A stretch of DNA of 64,000 bases from Lachnospiraceae bacterium YSB2008 (GTDB taxonomy: Bacteria > Bacillota > Clostridia > Lachnospirales > Lachnospiraceae): NCBI GenBank assembly GCA_000687655.1, contig JHWR01000009.1, forward strand, positions 1 through 64,000, written 5' to 3'. A program made the position numbers and the translations under genes. The notes below the pieces were generated by a model. It made no database searches. It was not told the origin of the DNA and saw only the letters and a list, made by a program, of their open reading frames with translations. This document shows, in pieces, positions 17,359 to 25,516 of the stretch. Within the stretch, counting starts at the first letter, position 1. Each line of letters starts with the position of its first letter.

Positions 17359-19383
17359 TTACTTTGTCTCAACCTTATACAGTTCTCTTGTCCATTTGTA
17401 GAATCCTGTCAGATCAGGCGCCAGGCTGTTTATATTCACTCTTTCAGTAGAAGCAACAGTAACATTCATCCTCTGATAAGTCGGAAGGATAACTCCCCAT
17501 TCTTCTATCTTGTCATAGCACTGTTTGAAGAGTGCTCTCTTCTGTCCCTGATCACCTGTATTGAACGTTTTAATTATCAGAGCATCCAGCTCTTCATCTG
17601 CTATATCAAAGTATCTTACAGCAGAGCCCGGTGGATATTCAGGATTGCTTCCGGAATAATAATTCTGGTAAACATCAGGGTCTGTAGATGTATTAAAGGC
17701 TGCCACCCACATGGATATCGATTCATCATCTATTCCATTCCAGAAGCTTGCGTCTGCCACAACGTCATGTATATTCAGGGTTATACCCATTTCAGCAAGT
17801 GTTTTTTCTGAATCCTTAAGCGTTTTATATATTCCGTGACTGCCTGTACCTTCTCCGATTATATATATATCAAATTCAGTCAGTCCTCCTTCCGGAGCAG
17901 CGACCACCTTGCCATCGGTCACCGTATATCCTGCCTTCTCGAAGAACCCGAGTGCAGCTGTTTTAGCAGACAGAACTTTTTCCTCCTGAGGAGTATCTGA
18001 ATTATATATAGTCTTTCCGTCCTTATCTTTTGAAAAGGCTATCCTGTAGCCTGCCTCATCCTTCTTTGGTGCCGCCCAGGATACATCTGATTCAGGATAT
18101 TCTATAACATGTGCAGTTTCTCCATAAAAATCAGCGATTGAGTCCTCCCTGTAAACAGAAAAAACTGTCATAAGCGCTCTTCTCAGGCTTTTTGATTCAT
18201 CGCTTCCCGAATCATCGCCAACTTTTATTACATTTGCGCTTATTCCAATGTATCCGTATCCCAGATTATCCATAGGAAATGCCGTGATCTTATCACCGGT
18301 CACTTCTCCATTCGAATTTGCCTTGGACATTTCGTTTATCTGATCCAATGAATAATTGGACATCATAACGTCGATGCTTCCATCCATTATGGAAGGAATC
18401 ATCTTACTGTCCAGACATGCTTTTAAATCCACTGTTTTTATCTTTGGTTCCCCAAGATAGAAATTCTTATTGGCGGTAAGCATGATGGTCCACTGTCCAT
18501 CATCTGTTTTTTTCATATCCTCCAATACATATGGTCCTGTTCCGAGCGGCATATCATCCTTTGAATGGACTGACGAAAGATCACCCTTTGTAAATCCGAA
18601 CTTTCCTTCATCATAGTCATACTCGCTCTTATCACCATAATAGTGAAGTGCTCCTACATTCATATAGAGCAGAGGACAGTTTGAATAAAATTTATCTGAA
18701 TGGACACGGAGCTTATAGTCATCCAGCTTCTCTATTCCTTTTATTACAGTAACTTCATCATCTGTCAGATACTCATACAATCCCGAGATAGCCCCTGTGC
18801 TGAAACCATAGTAGCCATCATATGAAGGATCACAGTAAACATATATCGAGAATATAACATCATCAATTGTCATCTTCTCACCATCTGAAAAGTATATGTC
18901 ATCTCTTATTGTCAGGTCATAATAACCTGAACCGTCATCATTCTTTACCCCGACAGTAGATGCTATTCCTGAATAAGTATATTCCTTTTCGTTGAAGGTG
19001 CGTGTTTCTCCTTCTATACCATTTGTAACATATACACCTTCTCTGTCAGTATCAAACAGTCTGAGATTGATGAGTGACATGATATCCGTATCCAGGCCTG
19101 TCGATCCGAAAAATGGAGACAGACAGGTAAAACTCTCGCCCGTTCCTATAACAAGTTCCGCTCTCTCACTCTCATCAGGCGTAAGGACCTCGGTATCCTG
19201 TTCAGTGGATGCTTCAGTTACTGAAGCAGTTTCTGTTGTATCTTCCTCAGTAACCTCTTCTGTTTCCTTTTCAGTAACTTTTGATATTAAGCTCTTTATC
19301 TTTTCAACAGGATTAAACTTACATCCCGTAAGACATGTAAGACAAAGTGCTGCGACCAGGATTATGGATATCAGTTTTTTCAT
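17359..19383 (-). CDS. ABC solute-binding lipoprotein, family 5 (peptide/nickel type)
   Basis: The start is the ATG at 19383, which overlaps the rsuA stop as ATGA and follows GAGG at a good distance; an ATG two codons earlier is less well placed. The 674-residue product has lipobox LTGC (Cys21), an acidic Thr/Glu linker to about 70, then a periplasmic-binding fold of the oligopeptide/nickel class (TIRDDIYFSDGEKMTIDDVIFS near 150, PLGTGPYVLEDM near 265). No permease or ATPase genes accompany it. It lies in an operon with rsuA upstream and the MoxR set downstream, so it may work as a surface receptor or borrow another transporter. Confidence 0.88.
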   Translation of the reverse strand: MKKLISIILVAALCLTCLTGCKFNPVEKIKSLISKVTEKETEEVTEEDTTETASVTEASTEQDTEVLTPDESERAELVIGTGESFTCLSPFFGSTGLDTDIMSLINLRLFDTDREGVYVTNGIEGETRTFNEKEYTYSGIASTVGVKNDDGSGYYDLTIRDDIYFSDGEKMTIDDVIFSIYVYCDPSYDGYYGFSTGAISGLYEYLTDDEVTVIKGIEKLDDYKLRVHSDKFYSNCPLLYMNVGALHYYGDKSEYDYDEGKFGFTKGDLSSVHSKDDMPLGTGPYVLEDMKKTDDGQWTIMLTANKNFYLGEPKIKTVDLKACLDSKMIPSIMDGSIDVMMSNYSLDQINEMSKANSNGEVTGDKITAFPMDNLGYGYIGISANVIKVGDDSGSDESKSLRRALMTVFSVYREDSIADFYGETAHVIEYPESDVSWAAPKKDEAGYRIAFSKDKDGKTIYNSDTPQEEKVLSAKTAALGFFEKAGYTVTDGKVVAAPEGGLTEFDIYIIGEGTGSHGIYKTLKDSEKTLAEMGITLNIHDVVADASFWNGIDDESISMWVAAFNTSTDPDVYQNYYSGSNPEYPPGSAVRYFDIADEELDALIIKTFNTGDQGQKRALFKQCYDKIEEWGVILPTYQRMNVTVASTERVNINSLAPDLTGFYKWTRELYKVETK

Positions 19384-20138
19384 AAGCATTCCTCTTCATT
19401 AAGTCTTCTGTATTCACCTATAGCCAAGTTCTCATCCAGTTTAATTTTCCCCATGGAAAGCCTCTTCAGATACACAACTTCTTTTCCAAGTGCTGCAAAC
19501 ATGCGCTTGATCTGATGATACTTCCCTTCATGTATAGTTACTTCAACTTTTGTATATTCATTATTCACGTTTTGCTCAGATACATCCTTATCCAAGCCAA
19601 ATCCATTTAGTGTTTCCGCATAACCGATTACTGTCAGCTTCGCAGGTTCCGTGATAAGACTTTCGCCATCCTCACCTATATCGATACCGTTCTCAAAGGC
19701 TGCTATATCCTCTTCAGTCACATGTCCTGTAACGACAGCTGTGTAGATTTTATCTACATGCTTTCCCGGAGCCAGCAGCCTGTGAGCCATATCTCCATCA
19801 TTTGTAATGATGAGAAGTCCTTCCGTATCTATATCGAGGCGTCCTACCGGGAAAAGATCCTTCCTCTTGGTTTCTGTAATAAGCTCAAGGACAGTTTTAT
19901 GAATTCTGTCCTCGGTAGCTGAAACATAGCCGGCAGGCTTATTGAGCATATAGTATTCATATTCACGATACTCGAGCTTTCTGCCATCGAAGGTGACCGA
20001 ATCAGTAGTTTCATCAATCTTCATGTCAGATACTTTGGCTATCGTTCCATTTACACTTATACGCCCTGCTTTTATATATTGTTTTATATTCTTTCTGGTA
20101 CCTATTCCGATCTCCGACAGATATCTATCGAGTCTCAT
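19380..20138 (-). CDS. rsuA: RsuA/RluB-type rRNA pseudouridine synthase
   Basis: The enzyme isomerises uridine to pseudouridine in rRNA. The 252-residue protein has an N-terminal S4 RNA-binding domain (MRLDRYLSEIGIGTR) and a catalytic domain with GRLDIDTEGLLIITNDG (Asp near 102). The ending HQIKRMFAALGKEVVYLKR is typical of RsuA (16S U516) more than RluB, though the exact target cannot be proven by eye. It overlaps the preceding gene by 14 bp and the next by 4 bp. Confidence 0.9.
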   Translation of the reverse strand: MRLDRYLSEIGIGTRKNIKQYIKAGRISVNGTIAKVSDMKIDETTDSVTFDGRKLEYREYEYYMLNKPAGYVSATEDRIHKTVLELITETKRKDLFPVGRLDIDTEGLLIITNDGDMAHRLLAPGKHVDKIYTAVVTGHVTEEDIAAFENGIDIGEDGESLITEPAKLTVIGYAETLNGFGLDKDVSEQNVNNEYTKVEVTIHEGKYHQIKRMFAALGKEVVYLKRLSMGKIKLDENLAIGEYRRLNEEECL

Positions 20139-20949
20139 CTAATGACCCACCATTCAGTTTAATCTTATCATTTGAATCAGAAACAAATGCATCGTAATCT
20201 GTCGAACCACCGTTCAGTTTTATCTTGTCGTCAGAATCAAATGTTTCTGAATTTCCAAACTCGTCTGTAGTTTCCGGATTATAAGTTTCCGGATTGTATG
20301 TTTCAGGAACAAATGTATCATCTGCTGCCTTCTTAACTCGTGGCTTCTTGAAATGAAGTACTACTGCCGCAAGACAGAGAAGTCCAAAAAATACAAATGC
20401 GAAGAATTCACCCAGGAGGCTTCCCTTTGTCTTTGTTGTATCAAGCTCCACATAATGTACAACAACATTGCTGTCTGAGATTCCGTAATAATCAAGCATC
20501 TCATCATAGAAGCCCTTTATCTCGCTGTCCATTGTAGAAACCTCAGCCTCAATATAGAGTGGGTTGTCTGTACCGGAATCTCTCTTCTTATCAAGGTAAT
20601 CCCATGTATCGTTCATGATGCTATTGAGCTGCTCGATATTCTTCTTCTTTTTTGTTCTGAGAGATATCATGGAACCATCATCAAGCCATATGATATAGTG
20701 CTGATCGGTACCTGTTGTAATACCGTTGGTCTTATGCTTTGTCTCTGCATAATTCTCTATAACACCATGAATATCGATTGAAACATGTTTACCCTTATAA
20801 TCTTCTATATTGGACGAAGTAAGAATTGTATTTACATTTTCACATTTACCGGCAAACATATAAGAGCCTTCTGTAACTCCTATAAATACTGCAGCGAACG
20901 TAAAGAACAGAACGCCAACGATAAGTCCGATCACATTTTTTGTTGTCAT
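20125..20949 (-). CDS. Two-helix membrane protein with repeated acidic tail
   Basis: I do not recognise the family. The 274-residue protein has a helix near residues 6-26, about 155 residues predicted outside, a second helix near 187-207 and a cytoplasmic tail. The tail contains two copies of DKIKLNGGS and a doubled ETYNP, clearly from short internal duplications that are also visible in the DNA. The outer part contains YIIWLDDGSMISLRTKKKK. It overlaps rsuA by 14 bp and begins 43 bp after corA. Possible roles include a membrane scaffold whose tail binds a partner. Confidence 0.75.
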   Translation of the reverse strand: MTTKNVIGLIVGVLFFTFAAVFIGVTEGSYMFAGKCENVNTILTSSNIEDYKGKHVSIDIHGVIENYAETKHKTNGITTGTDQHYIIWLDDGSMISLRTKKKKNIEQLNSIMNDTWDYLDKKRDSGTDNPLYIEAEVSTMDSEIKGFYDEMLDYYGISDSNVVVHYVELDTTKTKGSLLGEFFAFVFFGLLCLAAVVLHFKKPRVKKAADDTFVPETYNPETYNPETTDEFGNSETFDSDDKIKLNGGSTDYDAFVSDSNDKIKLNGGSLDETR

Positions 20950-20992
20950 TTGTTGTTTCTCCTTTGACCTTTTAACTTTTTAACCCTTATAT

Positions 20993-21910
20993 CTATAGCC
21001 ACTTCTTCTTTTTAAAGAACCACAGCCCGCAGACTATGATAAGAAGACTTACGCCTATGACCGCCGGATATCCCCATTTGGCATTAAGCTCGGGCATATA
21101 CCGGAAGTTCATTCCGTACCATCCTACTATAAGAGTCAGCGGCATAAATATCGATGTAACTACTGTAAGCAGAGTCATGATACGGTTCTGCTTAACATCT
21201 ATCTGCGTATGATACATATCTCGAAGCTGCATGGTATAGTCTCGAAGCGATGTTGCTGTATCATGAAGCCTTGTAACCCTGTCAGTAAACAGTCTGAAAT
21301 AACGCGTATTCTCCGGCTGGAAGAAGTTATTCTCATTCTCCTGAAGCTCCTGTCCGAAGTCTATGAGCTGTTCATAATGAACTCTGAGTGCACGAAGGTC
21401 ACTTCGAATCTCATTCACTCTTGCAAGTCCCGTCTCAGTTTCAGGATTCATCATATCATCCTCTATCTCATCGAGCTCGCTTTCATAGCTTTCAAGAAGA
21501 TTCAGATCCCTGCTTATTATAGTTTCAAGAAAATCATAAATGCATCGCTCCAGACATGGAACTCTCCATTTCTTTGTCCGGGCTATACGCTTCAGTATCC
21601 TGTCAACAACTCCTGTCGAATCTATGAATACTATGCCCTTCTCATCAAGCGCGAATGCGTACTGATAATCATCCCCGCAAAGGTTTCTGCGGCTCGGAAC
21701 TGAGAATGTTCCCGTAAGCGAGTCGTAGTTAACCTCGGCCTTGGTGTTATGAATATCATTAGGCTTGATATCAAGCTCGATACCCATATCGAAACTGCTC
21801 TGCTGCTTCTGCCATTCCTCGGGCGTAAGTGAAACAGCGTACTTATATTCTCCCTTATGCACTTCTTCTGCTGTACATTCCGTAAGAGATGACTTAATAA
21901 GATAGTACAT
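20993..21910 (-). CDS. corA: CorA-family divalent cation transporter
   Basis: A magnesium (or cobalt/nickel) channel of the CorA/MIT type. The start is the ATG at 21910, 9 bases after GGAGG; a longer reading from 21946 would overlap the previous gene and lacks a site. The 305-residue protein has a long cytoplasmic alpha/beta region, a stalk helix, and two C-terminal membrane helices with the signature YGMNF between them near residue 272, followed by a Lys-rich end. The usual MPEL acidic-loop element is present as MPELN. The gene stands between cvfB and the repeated-tail membrane protein. Confidence 0.93.
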   Translation of the reverse strand: MYYLIKSSLTECTAEEVHKGEYKYAVSLTPEEWQKQQSSFDMGIELDIKPNDIHNTKAEVNYDSLTGTFSVPSRRNLCGDDYQYAFALDEKGIVFIDSTGVVDRILKRIARTKKWRVPCLERCIYDFLETIISRDLNLLESYESELDEIEDDMMNPETETGLARVNEIRSDLRALRVHYEQLIDFGQELQENENNFFQPENTRYFRLFTDRVTRLHDTATSLRDYTMQLRDMYHTQIDVKQNRIMTLLTVVTSIFMPLTLIVGWYGMNFRYMPELNAKWGYPAVIGVSLLIIVCGLWFFKKKKWL

Positions 21911-21942
21911 ACATCCTGTCCTCCGGTAATCTGAGTTTATTC

Positions 21943-22767
21943 TCAATCCTTAATATCTATGGACTTCTCCCCAATAGTGATCTTTCCTTCTTTAAGGAGA
22001 TGTCCTACTGCCCTCTTAAAGGCATTCTTGCTGAGTCCGAACTCCTTCTTTATAAGTTCCTTATCAGCTTTATCATTAAATGGAAGGTGCCCGTTATAGC
22101 TCTTTATTACGGCGTAAACCATATCGGCATCTTCATTCATCTGCTCATGTATTTCTCTTCTCATGGAGAGATCTGTCTTCCCGTCATCTCTCCTCTTTAT
22201 TACTCTGCAGGTAACAGTATCCCCGACATAAATCCTGCTGAATATCTCACTTTCATGTATCAGTCCGGCATACTTATCATCTATGGCAACGAAAGCTCCG
22301 AAGCCTTTTTTATAATCATAAACAGTTCCTGTAACTGTATCTCCCTTGTTATAAGATTCATTAGGAAGCATATCATCATAGAGGCGCATGGTAAGCGCAA
22401 GCCTTCCTGATTTATCCAGATAGAGTTTGAACAGATATTCCTTTCCGGCTTCAACCTTGCAGGTCTGTTCCTTAAATGGAATGAAGAGATCTCTCTCAAG
22501 TCCAAAATCAGCAAACGCGCCGAAATCCGCCACTGACTTTACCCGGAGACGTGCTATCTCTCCAAGTGTAATGAGCGGTTCATTTACTGTAGCTATAGGC
22601 CTGTCCTTGGAATCAAGATAAACAAATACACTTATAGTATCTCCTACCTCGACATCCCTCGGAACCTGCTTCGATGGAAGAAGTACATCCTCCCTGCCAT
22701 CCGTAAGATACGCGCCCACATCTTTAATTCTGTCAATCCTCAATTGATTCCAGTTACCTATATTCAA
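21943..22767 (-). CDS. cvfB: CvfB-like S1-domain RNA-binding protein
   Basis: The 274-residue protein has three S1-like OB folds followed by a winged helix, the CvfB/YitL layout. Recognisable blocks are DVGAYLTDG near 16, SVADFGAFADFGLERDLFIPF near 80, and DYKKGFGAFVAIDDKYAGLIH near 150. The C-terminal part, GLSKNAFKRAVGHLLKEGKI, is the winged helix. CvfB affects virulence gene expression in staphylococci, and the family is common in Firmicutes. It begins 11 bp after the ABC permease gene. Confidence 0.88.
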   Translation of the reverse strand: MNIGNWNQLRIDRIKDVGAYLTDGREDVLLPSKQVPRDVEVGDTISVFVYLDSKDRPIATVNEPLITLGEIARLRVKSVADFGAFADFGLERDLFIPFKEQTCKVEAGKEYLFKLYLDKSGRLALTMRLYDDMLPNESYNKGDTVTGTVYDYKKGFGAFVAIDDKYAGLIHESEIFSRIYVGDTVTCRVIKRRDDGKTDLSMRREIHEQMNEDADMVYAVIKSYNGHLPFNDKADKELIKKEFGLSKNAFKRAVGHLLKEGKITIGEKSIDIKD

Positions 22768-22778
22768 GTCAATTCTCC

Positions 22779-24449
22779 TTAAAACATTTCTTTCATATTC
22801 TTTACTATTATCTTAGGTCCGATTACGAGGAGCCTTATCATAACACCGAGAAGTATCAGGAATGCAGCAACGTAATACGCGAAAACAGGCATTTTAAGAA
22901 GCTCGAGCATAATAAGTCCGAGTCCTATTGCAACCACACAGATAACCATCATTACAGCCATATTGAAGAAAACATTCAGATTGCCACGAAGGGCACTGTA
23001 TTCATCATCCCATTCCTTATAAGGTGCAGAGCTGTCCATTCCCATTCCGACTACTATGGATATGATATGTCCGAACAGCATTATGAAGGCATAGAATACA
23101 CACATATAAACTGAGGCATGCATATAAATACAAATGATGATATCTGTAAATATAAGTGCCGGGCATGTAAATATCATACATACCACTGCTTTAGCATACA
23201 TCTGAGTTTCATACGGAACAGGAATGAACTTAATAAGCTCAAGGTGCTGTCCCTCTCTTGTAAATGCTGTTGATGCCAGCGAATTCAGTGCAGTAGCTAT
23301 AAATGAAATGCCTATAATGATCATAAAAAGAATCATTTCTGCCCTGTCATTTCCTGTTCTGTACATGGAAATGAATGCAGCCATGCTTTCTTTCTCCTTT
23401 GTGAAATGGAGCAATGCCAGAGCACCTGCGGGCCAGAGTACATTTATATATGCACAGTTACCTGAAAAAGCCTTGGTACGAAGTATAACCTTAAGTTCCT
23501 TCTTAAGACTTGAAAGGAACTGACTTTCTTCTTTTATATCATCCTTCTTAATCTCAGCCTTTACCGATGAACCAAGTGACGCTGCAGTATAAAGTCCTTT
23601 CTGGTAAAGGAGTTTTCCAAGAAAATATAGAATAAAGAGCAGCGTTACATTTGCAAGTATGTAGAGGAAGAGTTTTAGTATACTGCCCTCACTTACGGCA
23701 TCACACAGCCATGGAACAGGGAAGAAAATGATATTGAGTACCCGAAGAAACGAATTCTCGCCACTTCCGAGAGACTCAACGTAATTCTCCATATTTACAT
23801 CGCCTATACCACGGAGTGAATATACAAAAAGCAGTGCAAAAAGAAGCAGGAATACTGTCGATATCCGATAGAACATTTTTGTATTCTTGAATTTTGCCAG
23901 TCCTGTCATAAGTATTAGACTGAATATGGCACAATATATCATGGGAACTAGCGGAATAAGAACCACGCCCACTATCATGGATATAAGTGATACCGGATGA
24001 AGTGCTGCCAACACTCCCAGGTTCTTCCCTATGGCCAATGCATATCCTACGAAAACCGCTACAAGTATCATGAATTCCATAACACTTTCGGCAAAATATG
24101 CAAACATGAATTTTGCCATCATCAGACTTTCGGATGGTATCGGAAGAGTCGTAAAATGCTCTCTGTCCGATGAAAAGAAAAGTATACTGAAAATAACCAT
24201 GATGCCAAATACCATGGAAAAAGCGGACAGTATCTGTGCTTCGAAGAGTACTCCACCTCCCGGATTCTCTACCTCAATAAGCGCCTCTGTCATAACATAG
24301 CTTATGAAGCCGACTATTGCCGTACATGGTATCATGATTCCGAGAACTGCTATAAGTGCAAGCGCTTTATACAGTGGTTTATCCGGCATTTTCATCTCAG
24401 AGTTTTTGCTGAGAACCCTCGAAAGGGATAAGATTGCTGAAATATTCAT
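22779..24449 (-). CDS. ABC exporter permease, about 12 membrane helices
   Basis: The 556-residue protein consists of two blocks of membrane helices joined by a cytoplasmic loop near residue 290-330 (SLGSSVKAEIKKDDIKEES). It has no ATPase motifs. The adjoining ATPase gene 11 bp upstream gives the partner. The size and layout match large single-chain ABC-2-type export permeases of Firmicutes. The substrate is unknown; drug, peptide or lipid export are all possible. Confidence 0.8.
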   Translation of the reverse strand: MNISAILSLSRVLSKNSEMKMPDKPLYKALALIAVLGIMIPCTAIVGFISYVMTEALIEVENPGGGVLFEAQILSAFSMVFGIMVIFSILFFSSDREHFTTLPIPSESLMMAKFMFAYFAESVMEFMILVAVFVGYALAIGKNLGVLAALHPVSLISMIVGVVLIPLVPMIYCAIFSLILMTGLAKFKNTKMFYRISTVFLLLFALLFVYSLRGIGDVNMENYVESLGSGENSFLRVLNIIFFPVPWLCDAVSEGSILKLFLYILANVTLLFILYFLGKLLYQKGLYTAASLGSSVKAEIKKDDIKEESQFLSSLKKELKVILRTKAFSGNCAYINVLWPAGALALLHFTKEKESMAAFISMYRTGNDRAEMILFMIIIGISFIATALNSLASTAFTREGQHLELIKFIPVPYETQMYAKAVVCMIFTCPALIFTDIIICIYMHASVYMCVFYAFIMLFGHIISIVVGMGMDSSAPYKEWDDEYSALRGNLNVFFNMAVMMVICVVAIGLGLIMLELLKMPVFAYYVAAFLILLGVMIRLLVIGPKIIVKNMKEMF

Positions 24450-24460
24450 ATATTACCTCT

Positions 24461-25189
24461 TTATTCGGCGTTTGTACCGACCATGTCTATAAAGATTGCT
24501 TCGAGGTCTTTTCCCAGATGTTCCTTCTGTAAGTCTTCAACAGTTCCCTGATAGAGAGACTGTCCGTGATTGATGATCATTATCCTGTCACAGAGTTTCT
24601 CTGCAACTTCGAGGACATGCGTAGAGAAAAGAACAGCATTTCCCTTCTCAGCGTGTTCCTTCATCATCTGTTTAAGTTCAAATGCCGCTGTAGGATCAAG
24701 TCCTGTCATAGGTTCATCAAGAATCCATGCCGGCGGGTTATGTATAAGAGCTGCTATGACCATGGTCTTCTGTCTCATACCATGAGAATACTCTCTCATC
24801 GGACGGCCCAGAGAATCCCTGATACCGAATCGATCTGCCAGCTCATTTATCCTGTCTTCCCTCTTGTCCATAGGGACTTTATATAGATTAGCAATATAAT
24901 TTATGTATTCAATACCTGAAAGCTGCAGGAGTATATCAGGATTATCTGCCACATAGGCAAAGCTTTCCTTTGCCTTGATCGGGTCCTGAACTATATCAAA
25001 TCCATTTATGGTTGCAACACCTTCAGTAGGCTTAAGTATACCTGTCAGCATTTTGATAGCCGTCGTCTTACCCGCACCATTCGGCCCCGCAAAGCCTACA
25101 ATCTCGCCGGGTTTGATCTCAAACGAAAGGTTATCTACTGCTTTAAAATCCTTTCCATAAACCATGGTAAGATTCTCTGCTTTAATCAT
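24461..25189 (-). CDS. ABC transporter ATP-binding protein
   Basis: A 242-residue ATPase with Walker A GPNGAGKTT near 35-43, a Q-loop, a slightly unusual signature YSHGMRQK, Walker B AWILDEPMTGLDP and the switch His in LFSTHVLE. It resembles CcmA/BcrA-type exporter ATPases. It pairs with the 12-helix permease directly downstream. A strong GGAGG site precedes the ATG. Confidence 0.95.
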   Translation of the reverse strand: MIKAENLTMVYGKDFKAVDNLSFEIKPGEIVGFAGPNGAGKTTAIKMLTGILKPTEGVATINGFDIVQDPIKAKESFAYVADNPDILLQLSGIEYINYIANLYKVPMDKREDRINELADRFGIRDSLGRPMREYSHGMRQKTMVIAALIHNPPAWILDEPMTGLDPTAAFELKQMMKEHAEKGNAVLFSTHVLEVAEKLCDRIMIINHGQSLYQGTVEDLQKEHLGKDLEAIFIDMVGTNAE

Positions 25190-25229
25190 GTAACACCTCC
25201 AAAAAAACTGCGAAGACTCAGTCCATGTA

Positions 25230-25253
25230 ATTATATCATGATACGCATTATCA
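25230..25253 (-). promoter_or_regulatory. Predicted -10 with TATCA/TGATA half-sites before the ABC exporter
   Basis: The minus-strand -10 TATAAT is at 25230-25235. It overlaps the palindrome TATCATGATA (25234-25243), which shares a half-site with TGATA-CGCAT-TATCA (25239-25253). The -35 is not clear. Overlapping half-sites at the -10/spacer would suit a repressor. Confidence 0.4.
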
Positions 25254-25280
25254 ATAAATAAAAAAGTATTGAAAAAGTGC

Positions 25281-25309
25281 TTGCTTTTTCCAAATGACTA
25301 TAATATAAT
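25281..25309 (+). promoter_or_regulatory. Promoter of tRNA-Gln
   Basis: TTGCTT at 25281-25286 and TATAAT at 25304-25309 are 17 bp apart, 26 bases before the tRNA 5' end. Confidence 0.65.
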
Positions 25310-25334
25310 AGCCTTCGTTGCAAGAAAAGAATAT

Positions 25335-25407
25335 TGGGCTATCGCCAAATGGTAAGGCACCGGACTCTGACTCCGGCATTTTCTAGGTTCGAATCCTAGT
25401 AGCCCAG
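25335..25407 (+). tRNA. tRNA-Gln (anticodon CUG)
   Basis: A complete cloverleaf: acceptor stem TGGGCTA/TAGCCCA, anticodon stem CCGGA/TCCGG with loop CTCTGAC (anticodon CTG), and T stem CTAGG/CCTAG around TTCGAAT. The CCA end is not encoded. It stands alone, with its own promoter and terminator. Confidence 0.96.
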
Positions 25408-25411
25408 CTAC

Positions 25412-25445
25412 AGGGAGTATGTGAAAACATACTCCCTATTTCTAT
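25412..25445 (+). terminator. Terminator of tRNA-Gln
   Basis: AGGGAGTATGT-gaaa-ACATACTCCCT is an 11-bp stem followed by ATTTCT. Confidence 0.75.
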
Positions 25446-25462
25446 GCCGTTAATCCAAACAA

Positions 25463-25495
25463 AAAGCTCTGCAGTCATATTGACCGCAGAGCTTT
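25463..25495 (-). terminator. Terminator of the SSF symporter gene
   Basis: A stem AAAGCTCTGC/GCAGAGCTTT with an inner GTC/GAC; on the minus strand it ends in TTTTTG. Confidence 0.85.
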
Positions 25496-25516
25496 CTAAT
25501 ATTTATGTATTATATT

